Part shown: positions 42,170 to 51,500 of the stretch, one piece after another
Layout: every line of letters begins with the position of its first letter
Numbering within the stretch: the stretch's first letter is position 1
NCBI GenBank assembly: GCA_014281115.1
Contig: JACONQ010000006.1
Span: 310,001-374,000 of the forward strand
Reading direction: 5' to 3'
DNA length: 64,000 bases
From: Laburnicola sp. R22_1
Taxonomy: Eukaryota > Ascomycota > Dothideomycetes > Pleosporales > Didymosphaeriaceae
Translations under genes and position numbers: made by a program
Notes under the pieces: generated by a model
Seen by the model: the letters and a program-made list of their open reading frames with translations, nothing else
Told to the model about the DNA's origin: nothing
Database searches by the model: none

Positions 42170-45100
42170 ATGGTCGATCTTACCAATCAAGACCCTCCCT
42201 CCACTTACAGCCCACCGTACTTGGCGGTGCCGTTGGGTCCGCTGACCTTGGGAACGCCGCCAATGTCGCCTCTGCTGAGGTTCTCAGACATTCAAGCCAA
42301 AGACCTTTTCGGAGACGGCTTCTACCATCCGGAGCTTTACGAATACTCGTCGCTAGAAGAACTGACCGGAGGCACCTGGGAGGATGGTCTGAGAGCTATC
42401 GAAGAATTCGATTGGGAACAACCGTTGGCGGAGGAGCACCGGGGTCAAGATGAAGGACCATGCGAGGAGGGCACGAACGAGCCCGCCCAGTCACTCTGGG
42501 ACGAGGAAACCCGCGACACGGAGCAAATCGCAACAAGAGACAAGGTGCTTGTAAATCAACACAATGATGCTGCTGGCGAGGACACAGCACCGGTCTCAAC
42601 CTCTACAGCACGGGCTCCACCGCCGAAGATTCTGCGGTTCGAGATCGATCTCCAGGACTCAGCGCAAGGTTCCCTACTAGACGACGGACACTTCGAAGAA
42701 CCCACAAAAGCTAGCGAGGAAGAGATGCCGAATGGGAAGTTGGTGCACAATACCCCAATTCCCCTACCGTCATCCCTAGTAGGACCCAGTAACAACTACG
42801 AAGAGACATCGGAATGCGAGACGATGCGCAGCTCTTCTGGTCCTTCACCCTCGTCCCCACAACATCAGACCGATCCTGTCTCGCCGAGCTCGCCGCCGTG
42901 GATCTCGAGCCCCCCCAGGGAGATCAAGTACGATAAAGATGCGCTTGATACCGGGGTGCACTTTGGCACAAAACCCACCTCGCATACGACCGAACCCGCC
43001 TCCTTACCACAGACAAAGCCTGAGCAAGGCGGTGAGTCGGATACACCCACGTCGGACAAAATGGAGGTAGATAATGGAAATAACGCGGGTGCAGAACAAG
43101 AAGTGATGGAATTACCGACCTTAGCTGAGCTGGTGAGTATGTCGAATGAGATAGAGACAAACCGCATGGTTGGCGATGGCGAAAGCGGTGTCGTACCAGA
43201 GGCCGGGCCAATCACAACACCGGTAAGGGAGCAAACATCTGAGCTCTTACCTGTCATCTCGGAAAAAGAATTATTCCACAAATTATCTGAGCAGGTTGCT
43301 GAATCAGATGAGATGTTGTCGGATAGAATGGAGGTGGACCAGGACAATGCCACGCCGGTAGAGGGACAGACTACAGCAGCGCCGGTGGAGCAAACGCGCG
43401 CTTCTCCGTTCCCTGTCAACGACTCATATCAACCCCAGACAGGGCCCGGACCTGTTGCTGCATCCGATGAGATGGTGCTAGATGACATCGTTGCCGATAA
43501 GGAAAGTGATGCTGTGGTAGAGGAGGGACATGCGGAGATTTCTCCAAGGGGACAAATATATACATCTTCGACAGCTACTGATAGCCTGTCCCTTCAACAA
43601 GAAACGCCTGAGCAAGCTTTGGAACCAGATAGGATGACTTCGGATCGGATGGATGTCGAGATCGCAAGCGAGACCGTCCCAGAGGCCGAACCGGTTATAT
43701 CACACCTCATGGAACAGACCTCTATGGCTTTGCCGATCACCGAAGATCCAACCGAACCCAACACAATCATTCCTGAGGATGGTGCCGGTGCGTTGCTCGA
43801 TCGTAGCGACGACACGCTCGGGGCAGCAGAGTCGCCGACGGCGCAACAATTGGAGGAAGAAATGCCGGGGTTACTTCTACATAACGATACGCAGTCAGTC
43901 CATCATGGTTCAAGGGATTCCGCGATGCAAACAAGTGAGCACGCAGTTCCAGTCGACCCCGGCTGGTCCACTTCGCTTCCACCGATTGCACAGCTATCTC
44001 TACAAGACATGCCCTTTGGTCTTGGAAGGTCTAGGCCAGTTACGCAACAGCTGTTCAACACCAACAGCCCTCTGGCCCAGTTGCATGTTCCATCTCGTGG
44101 AATTAGATTCTCGCCATATGCGAACGCAGCGGCTTCGCCCCACGGCCCTTCCCAGTTGGCAACTCGTCCCACGGAAGACAGTGAGCGCTTTAGAAGCCCG
44201 CACGAGAATGACATACCGGAGGATGGGTCTGATATTGAACTAGACTTAGTGGCTCCTCCTTCTCCAGATCCCATACGTGCGGACGAGTCATCCAGTGCGC
44301 CTTCTCCACCCGTCACCAGCAAATCCTCACTCGAAGCGGAGGAAGGTGCGTCCGAAGCTCTACTACCAGGGCTTCAAGAGGCTGCCACTGGTGCACAACC
44401 TCCTACAAGCTCCACTGGAAATATACGGACCTCTATGCCGCCCGACGATATGAATGGTGTTCCTAATGACGAGGGGGCCTCGCCATGGCCCGGAACGTTG
44501 CTTGAGCAGCAATTAGAGCTACCACCTTCGCCATACACGGCCGCACCGATCCAAGAGGTGCAGATCCTTGTTGATGCGCACGAAGCAGAGCCCAACTCAA
44601 CCCATGGCGCAACACCGCCTATCGAGGCCGGCGCATTCTCAGACCTCGGCGATGCGCCCTCGCCACTGTCGCAGCCATTACTTGAACGTAACAAGCCTGA
44701 GCCTCAAACCACAGCTACGACTGAGCAGCCACTGGAAGCGCCCGCTACACCGGTTTCGTCGCATACTTCTACTTTGGGTGAATCACCAAGCGCAGCCTTG
44801 GAAGCCCCAGCCCCGGCCCCAGCTCCAAAGCCGGCCAAGAAGAAACGAGCTCGGCCTGCTGCAAGCAAAAAGGCGAAAACACGCAAGAAAGCCGCCGCCG
44901 CCGAGTACCGTCCGGATGAGGATTCGGAGTCGGACCCTGAAGCTCCTGCTAAGAAGAAGCAGAAGAAGAAGAGCACATCTACCAGGACTGGAGCCTTCCA
45001 GGCGGCAACTATTGCATCCAGAGGCAAGGCTGCTTCCAAGGCAGAGGCACCGGCTAAGCGGCAACGAGTGACTAGAGCAATGAAAGAGCCGGAAAATGAA

Positions 45101-46027
45101 GAGCAAAAGGAGATGTTAGAGGATGTCGATGTGCAGGTGGAAGACCAACCGGTAAGTTCTATTTCGATCGTGTTAGTAACGCGTAGCTCTAGGGGGCCAC
45201 GCTTTGCAGGATTGAACATCCAAGAGGGTATATTGACTCTGATACAGGAACAGAGCCCGGATACAACTCCCACTCAGGAGACCAATCCTAGCGCCTCTGA
45301 CGCCGTTCTCAACCACCCCGATGCTCCCATGGCTGAACCCGAAGTCGCGACCACGAAGCCACTCAAAGCGCCCGCTGCGGCAAGGGCAGCAAAAGCGCAA
45401 CAGGATAAACATCCCTTTGAGTTGAGCTATGGTAAGAGACATACGCGCGGAGACACTAAGCACGAAGTCTCCCGAAAAAGTGCTAACACTAGTCCCGTGC
45501 AAGAAGAACAAGCCCCGAAACTGTATACAGCACAGAGAACTGGGAAAGCGCAGCAGATACACGAGGATGCCGACCAGGTAGAAGAAATGATTGTAGACGC
45601 AGAGGCAGATGTAGATGCAGAGGCAGAGCCTAGCCCACCTGGTCCCAAGACTAGAGGAAAGGGCAGACCCAAGTCGGCATTGGTTAAGTCCACAGCGAGC
45701 AAGCCTACTCCGAGGGCAAAGGCAACTCCAAGGGCAAAGGCAACTCCAAGGGCAAAGGCTCCTCCCAAGGCAAGCATCGAAAATACTGTAACCGCTGGTA
45801 CGCCCCCGTCTTCGGGGCCGAACAAGTACGGCTTCAAACCACACCGTAACGGTGCAAAGAACAGCAAAGCCAAGAAGACCGCATCGACTACAACGGACGC
45901 GGCAGAAGCAGTTCAGCCGGCTGTGCGGCAAACGAGGCGCGCTTCGGCCGTGAAAGAGGAGATGGAGTGGCAGATGGAAGTGGACAGCAATGTGGCGAAG
46001 AGGACGCGGAACGCTAGGAAGAAGTAG
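42170..46027 (+). CDS. Large disordered acidic/basic protein, probably nuclear, with AT-hook-like motif
   Basis: Open frame of 1,285 codons from ATG 42170. The N-terminal 90 residues look ordered (LFGDGFYHPELYEYSSLEEL, GGTWEDGLRAIEEFDWEQP). The middle is acidic, Glu/Pro/Ser/Thr-rich and disordered, with four degenerate repeats centred on a D-x-M-E-V-D motif (about 43060, 43325, 43480 and 43640). The C-terminal third is basic: KKKRARPAASKKAKTRKK, AKKKQKKKS, an AT-hook-like RGKGRPK, and three TPRAKA units. A likely 96-bp intron (45152-45247, GTAAGT to ATACAG) is a multiple of three and stop-free. It would remove an unusual hydrophobic stretch, giving 1,253 aa. The features suggest chromatin association. 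Function unknown. Confidence 0.72.
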   Translation: MVDLTNQDPPSTYSPPYLAVPLGPLTLGTPPMSPLLRFSDIQAKDLFGDGFYHPELYEYSSLEELTGGTWEDGLRAIEEFDWEQPLAEEHRGQDEGPCEEGTNEPAQSLWDEETRDTEQIATRDKVLVNQHNDAAGEDTAPVSTSTARAPPPKILRFEIDLQDSAQGSLLDDGHFEEPTKASEEEMPNGKLVHNTPIPLPSSLVGPSNNYEETSECETMRSSSGPSPSSPQHQTDPVSPSSPPWISSPPREIKYDKDALDTGVHFGTKPTSHTTEPASLPQTKPEQGGESDTPTSDKMEVDNGNNAGAEQEVMELPTLAELVSMSNEIETNRMVGDGESGVVPEAGPITTPVREQTSELLPVISEKELFHKLSEQVAESDEMLSDRMEVDQDNATPVEGQTTAAPVEQTRASPFPVNDSYQPQTGPGPVAASDEMVLDDIVADKESDAVVEEGHAEISPRGQIYTSSTATDSLSLQQETPEQALEPDRMTSDRMDVEIASETVPEAEPVISHLMEQTSMALPITEDPTEPNTIIPEDGAGALLDRSDDTLGAAESPTAQQLEEEMPGLLLHNDTQSVHHGSRDSAMQTSEHAVPVDPGWSTSLPPIAQLSLQDMPFGLGRSRPVTQQLFNTNSPLAQLHVPSRGIRFSPYANAAASPHGPSQLATRPTEDSERFRSPHENDIPEDGSDIELDLVAPPSPDPIRADESSSAPSPPVTSKSSLEAEEGASEALLPGLQEAATGAQPPTSSTGNIRTSMPPDDMNGVPNDEGASPWPGTLLEQQLELPPSPYTAAPIQEVQILVDAHEAEPNSTHGATPPIEAGAFSDLGDAPSPLSQPLLERNKPEPQTTATTEQPLEAPATPVSSHTSTLGESPSAALEAPAPAPAPKPAKKKRARPAASKKAKTRKKAAAAEYRPDEDSESDPEAPAKKKQKKKSTSTRTGAFQAATIASRGKAASKAEAPAKRQRVTRAMKEPENEEQKEMLEDVDVQVEDQPVSSISIVLVTRSSRGPRFAGLNIQEGILTLIQEQSPDTTPTQETNPSASDAVLNHPDAPMAEPEVATTKPLKAPAAARAAKAQQDKHPFELSYGKRHTRGDTKHEVSRKSANTSPVQEEQAPKLYTAQRTGKAQQIHEDADQVEEMIVDAEADVDAEAEPSPPGPKTRGKGRPKSALVKSTASKPTPRAKATPRAKATPRAKAPPKASIENTVTAGTPPSSGPNKYGFKPHRNGAKNSKAKKTASTTTDAAEAVQPAVRQTRRASAVKEEMEWQMEVDSNVAKRTRNARKK
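45711..45764. repeat. 18-bp coding tandem repeat, three units
   Basis: Three copies of ACTCCRAGGGCAAAGGCA, encoding TPRAKA, in the basic C-terminal region of the preceding gene. The near-identity of units suggests recent slippage. Confidence 0.85.
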
Positions 46028-46641
46028 TCTGTCCGACAAGAATGGTGGTTTTTGGTGGTGGCGAGATTGGGATGTGGATGTTGGTCGGATTTCTGGGTTC
46101 CTCTGGCTGTGATGGAAGAACGATGAGGACTTTTTCTTTCCTTTTGCCCGCGCAGCGCTGTATTCATGCATGCGTGGCGCTCTTGGAGGACAGGACCATA
46201 CGCGGCAAACTGGTAAGATACAGCCGTCAATTTTTGCAAAGCCCTTGGGGAAAAAAATCGAAAGAAAGAAGCTGGGGAAAGAAATTGGAAGAAGGAATTG
46301 CATTACGGGATGATTGATGAGCAAAAACGATGTGTTGGAATAGGGGGACAAGGGGATTTTTTTGGGCTTCAGCTTTGGCATTTTCCCGGCGTTGTATACC
46401 CCCGAGCATGAATGATATGGCGTTTATGAATTGACTGCATCTTGAGTCTGTTACACCTTTTTTTTAATAGTGGGGCTGGCGATGTAGCGCATAAGTGTAA
46501 GGCTTGCGGTTGCGGTTGCGGTATAGGGTCCCCGGTCCATGCGTTATGAGTAACCATCACTCTCGTACTGGGAGCTTGTTATGATGATCCTTTGGTTTTG
46601 GATGGCTGATTCCCCGTTGCACGTATAATTTTCAAAAGCGT
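46028..46641. other. Convergent intergenic region
   Basis: Shared 3' region of the large disordered protein gene and the alpha/beta hydrolase gene. A GGTTGC-type hexamer repeat lies near 46500-46520. No gene is supported. Confidence 0.55.
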
Positions 46642-47694
46642 CTATATTTTACTGGTAACGGGCGGGTCTTCTCGAGCCAACAAATTACATATCCAGTCGG
46701 CCGACTTCTCGACCATGCTAGGCGGGAAAGCGTGCCCGACCCCTTCAAACAAGATGTCCGTAAAGGTTACATTCAAGCTAGGCTCCTCTGCCAAAGCTTG
46801 CTTGAACGTTTTCAGAAAAGACTCCCCAGCCGCGTACGGCACCAACTTATCCACCTTGCCGCTTAGATTTAAAATATGCTTCCCCTGCAGCCGCTCGCGA
46901 AGGAGCAGTTTCATCCTGTCCATGGCCGCTTTGCTGACTTCAGGATCCGGCCCTGTAGGGTTGAAATGGTCCTGTAACAAAAGACCCGCAGGATCGTACT
47001 TGGCGACCGCGTCCTGCAGCGCCGGCGGAAAGTCCAGCGAGCCCAGGAACGAAGCTCCCGGCGGCGAGCTCAAAGTATATGTTTCTAGTTTAGACAAGCG
47101 CGCGCGATCCGTCATTAAGCGCGTGTAATCCGGACACCCGATGCCCACCACGGCGCCGGTTATCCGCGGCTCGGAGAGTACGCAGTGCCACGCTGCGTGG
47201 CCGCCTAGGGAGATGCCGAGCACAAAGTGCTGTGTGATCTTGGGGGCTTCGGGCGAGGAGAAGATGTACGACTCGAGATGGTCCATGAGCTGGCTTGTGT
47301 CCGTTGCTGTGCCGTGGAAGCAGCCAAACATGTCCTGTGCATGGCGCGGATTCCCTTGCTTCCATGCTTCGTTGTGGAGATTATCGACTAATCTGCTGCC
47401 GTGATTGCGCTGGTCGAATGATACGGCGATTAGGCCTGGGGGGTTCTTGTCTGCGCGGCCGGATTGTATGCGTGTGTTCCAGGCGGATAGTATTTCGGCG
47501 GCGATGGGGGCCATTGTTTCGGCTTTTTGGAGACGGGGGTGTAGGAGCCATAGGCAGGCTGTAGTGGAGGTGGAAGGCGGGAGTTCTGCGAGACCGTGGA
47601 CGGTGGTGAGGATGCCGGCGATGGTGTAGGTCTGTGTAGAGATGGTGGGGTGGTCGGCAGAGGTGCCGTCGAGGGGGTTGTTTGTTGCTGCCAT
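46642..47694 (-). CDS. Alpha/beta hydrolase
   Basis: Intact single exon, 350 aa. The nucleophile elbow GISLGGHA places the catalytic Ser at about residue 162. Candidate acid and base are the Asp in GKVDKLVPY and the His in GVGHAFPP, in the right order and spacing. SFDQRNHGSR is the usual strand-4 region after the oxyanion segment (LLHPRLQ). No signal peptide, so cytosolic or peripheral. The substrate cannot be told; relatives are annotated as serine hydrolases of the dienelactone-hydrolase/prolyl-oligopeptidase-like type. All residues of the triad are present, so it is probably active. Confidence 0.85.
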   Translation of the reverse strand: MAATNNPLDGTSADHPTISTQTYTIAGILTTVHGLAELPPSTSTTACLWLLHPRLQKAETMAPIAAEILSAWNTRIQSGRADKNPPGLIAVSFDQRNHGSRLVDNLHNEAWKQGNPRHAQDMFGCFHGTATDTSQLMDHLESYIFSSPEAPKITQHFVLGISLGGHAAWHCVLSEPRITGAVVGIGCPDYTRLMTDRARLSKLETYTLSSPPGASFLGSLDFPPALQDAVAKYDPAGLLLQDHFNPTGPDPEVSKAAMDRMKLLLRERLQGKHILNLSGKVDKLVPYAAGESFLKTFKQALAEEPSLNVTFTDILFEGVGHAFPPSMVEKSADWICNLLAREDPPVTSKI

Positions 47695-48554
47695 GGTAGT
47701 GTGCGGAGGGGAAGTTGGGGTGCTGTGGAGGTGAGCTGGAGAGTTGAAGAGTTATAGGTTAGTAAGTGACGGAGGGGAGGTTTGGACTCTGGAGTAGGGT
47801 TTTGTGGAGCCGAGGTTCATGTTGCCGTCGGCGGTTAATATCAGGGATCACCATGATGCAAGGCAGCTGCGGAACAACTGAAGTTCCGGCCCAGTGCTCT
47901 GTGGTGAATTGGTACAGTTATCGTGTTGCTATAGCCTGTAGCGTCTACCTACTAATAGATGGTAGTGGTTTTACGGGCAGCGGTGGGTCGTCATCTCGTA
48001 GTAGGTAGGTAGTCGTCTGACGCATGAAGCTTGGGAGAGCATCGAGAATCAAGAACAATGGCAGCATTGCAAGAGCTGCGAAAAGGCCATATCCATCAAT
48101 CGCGCAGTGAATGGATAATCGACGAGATACTGTAGATGGTCGTTCTAGGTTGCAGGCCACGGCGAAACAAAGCGCTAGGGCGGGGAGATGATGCAGTGTG
48201 CTGGTAGGCCCGTGCTTGCTTACCCAGCCCTGCAGGGGTCTGTCACGTGCGGATTCGCCGTGAGATTTCATGATGGGGCATCCGCTCACCTGCACTCCAA
48301 TTCAGACACCTTCTCTGGCAAGTCATGGAAGTGACGTCGAGCACTGCTTTCCCTTCTGTGTGCTCTACTCTACCCACCAGCAACAATCGTGGTTGTGACG
48401 TTGCTATCCCCATGACTGGATAGCGTTCGCGAGTATCAAGCACCTCCCCTCTCTCCACGACATCGCAGCCAACTGAGCCCTCTCCTCCTTCCCAGTGAAG
48501 CTGTAGATGATTGCCCCGCAGACATAGTGTCCCGCAGATATCGTCGCCGCCGAC
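47695..48554. promoter_or_regulatory. Divergent intergenic region of the hydrolase and PLD1
   Basis: 860 bases between two start codons. Two half-CRE TGACGT motifs lie near 48332 and 48398 on the PLD1 side. No gene is supported. Confidence 0.5.
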
Positions 48555-51500
48555 ATGGCTGACACGCCTGAGTCTGGCATCTCGCCAATGCCCGCGAGGA
48601 ATGATGGCACCGCTGCCAACGATAACACGCCCGAGGCAGCCCGTGTGCGCTCTCCTCTACGAAATGCCCTCCCCGCGAACGAGACCAAGCCCATATCCAC
48701 CGCGCCCCGGAACGGCGCGCCTGTCATCACGCGGTCTGCCCCTACAGGCGAGCCTCTCTCGGCGGAAGAGCCAGACGAATTCCCCTTCAACACCTGGACC
48801 TCGACCGTCAAGCCGCAATCTGCGGACGAAGGGGTCAACAGTCCTCCTGCCGCCGCAAAGGACCCGCCCACGCCCGTTCGCTTCGCCAACGCGTCTCCAG
48901 GCCTGCCGCAGCACACGTTTGCTCCCGTCTCGAGACGGGCGACGGGTGAGGGAGATGATTCCGATGCTGCGCCAAAGGGGCGTCGGAGCGTCCAGTTTGC
49001 TCGGAGCACCACCTTCAACGACGACCAGCATGCGCATTCGCGCCAACAATCATGGGAGGGCGACGATGCAGAAGCCAAGGCCAAGGGCAAGGAGCGGGAG
49101 CGACAGGGCTTGTCCCTCATCACCAAGCTCAAGGCGCTGGCAACCGCGCCCATGGGGCTTCCGGGGCACGGGCGCAGCCAGAGTGCTTTCGCGGGCGGTG
49201 GAGGCCACTCGATGCACGAGAACTCGCCCCGCGGACCCCTTTCGCCCGCCTCGGAGCGAGACGAGTTCCGCTTCGACGGCCACGAAAGCGAGGCCGATGC
49301 GGATGCCGAGGAAAGCGCCGGCGAGGGCCCTTCGCGGCCGCCTAGGAGGAGAAGGAAGAGCCGGCGCTGGTTCGACGACGGCGTCCAAGGCACGCAAACA
49401 GCACCTACGACGCCCAAGAACGCCAACTTTGGCCCCCGCGACCGCGATTCTCCCAACATCACGCCCACCACAAGCCATGTGCACCGGCCGGCCTTCATGC
49501 GCCGCGGCACCATGAGCGACATTCCAGAACACCGCCAGGGCGTGTCCGAAGACGAGGGCCGTGATCGTCTGACCAAGGAAAGCGCCTGGTCGCGAGGCTT
49601 GCACAGCGCAAGGGGGCTCTCATACGGAGGTCTGCGCCGCCATGATCCCGACGCAGAAGATGGCGACCGGCGACCGAGCCAGTTGCGCAGATTGACTGTG
49701 TTTGGCAGCGGCGGGGGAACCAACAGCGACGGGCCGCAGCCGTCACCATGGCGATTGCGCAGCGAACGCACTTCAAGTCTCAGCGCTCAGAAATGGAAGT
49801 CGATCAAGAACAGTCTCAGGCTGCTGGGCACCCGCGCCAAGGCAGAGCGACAGGTCGACCATGCCAAATCTGCCGAGCTCATGGCTGAGTTGTTGGCTGG
49901 CGCACCCGCTGCGCTGTTCCTTGCAAGCATGTTCCAACGTGACGAACATGACCGGAAGCGTGTGCCTATCCTCCTGGAGCAACTCAAGGTCTCCATCACC
50001 GACACAGAACAAATAGAGCAAAAAGAAGGTGATCGCCACATCAATCTGAGAATCGAACTCGAGTACGGCAGTGGGCTCACTCGCATGAAATGGGTTATCA
50101 AAAGATCTGTGAGGGACTTTGCCAATCTGCATCTGAAGTTCAAACTCCAAGAAAAACAAAACTCGCTGCTAAACCGACCTACCAAGACGAAGGACTCGAA
50201 GAAGGACTTGGGCATTAAGGGAAAGGAGAAATCGGAGGAAAAAGATGGCGACAAGGAGGATCGTACTCCGAAACTTCCGCGATTTCCTAGGAGTGTGTTC
50301 CCGTATTTGCGCCAGTTCCGAGGGTACGGGATTCTCGACGAGGAAGAGGAAGAAGAAAGGGAGGAAGAGGCCGAAGAAACCGACCGACCGAGCAGACCAC
50401 ATCGAGTGAAATCCGGCTTCAGCTTGGGACGTCGAAAATCGAGCATCGGCAGTCCAGAGCAGGGTGGCAGCGTCGTTGGCCAGCTCGCTGGTGTACCAAT
50501 GCATAACAAGCCGACTTATCAGGAGCGTCAGCGGAAAAAGCTGGAAACGTACCTGAATCAGCTTATCACCTATCTTATTTTTCGCCCTGAAAGCAATCGT
50601 TTGTGCAAATTCCTAGAGCTTTCAGCTCTGGGGGTACGTTTAGCCGCGGAAGGTGGTTATCATGGAAAAGAGGGTCTCATGATGATCCAATCGTCGAAAG
50701 GCGTCGATGCCAGGAAAAAATGGACGCCGGCGCCTATGATCCAGCGACACCAGCCAAGGTGGTTCCTTGTACGCCACAGCTACATTGTCTGTGTTGACTC
50801 ACTAGAAGAGATGAACGTGTATGACGTATTTCTCGTAGATTCGGACTTTACAATCGATGCCAAGGGCAAAGGTCGGCGAGACAAGAAGGCGAGGGATCTT
50901 GCCAGTGAGGCCAAGGCATCAGCAACTGGCCATCATCTATTGCGATTAATCAACTCCGAACGCAAGATGAAGCTCCTCGCCAGAAACGACAGACAATTGA
51001 AGCAGTTTGACGAGTCGATTCGTTTCATGTCGACAAACACCGAATGGAGCAATACGCATCGGTTCCAGAGTTTTGCACCTGTTCGAAAACGGGTATATGC
51101 GCAATGGCTGGTCGATGGTCGCGACTATATGTGGAATGTCTCCCGGGCTATAAGTATGGCTAAGGACGTTATTTATATCCACGATTGGTGGTTAAGCCCG
51201 GAATTGTACATGCGACGTCCACCTGCCATCAGCCAGAAATGGCGATTAGACCGTCTTCTGCAGCGCAAGGCACAGGAAGGAGTGAAGGTGTTTGTCATCA
51301 TGTACCGCAACATCAACTCGGCTATTCCTATCGACTCAGAGTACTCTAAGTACTCGTTGCTGGATCTACATCCCAACGTTTTTGTCCAACGATCGCCGAA
51401 TCAAATTCGACAGAACACCTTCTTCTGGGCACATCACGAGAAGATTTGCATAGTCGATCATACCATCGCCTTCTGCGGCGGTGTCGATCTCTGCTTCGGT

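Noticed and set aside
48404..49771. 455-codon minus-strand frame
   Set aside because: Antisense shadow of the Ser/Pro-rich N-terminus of PLD1, whose frame carries real domains.
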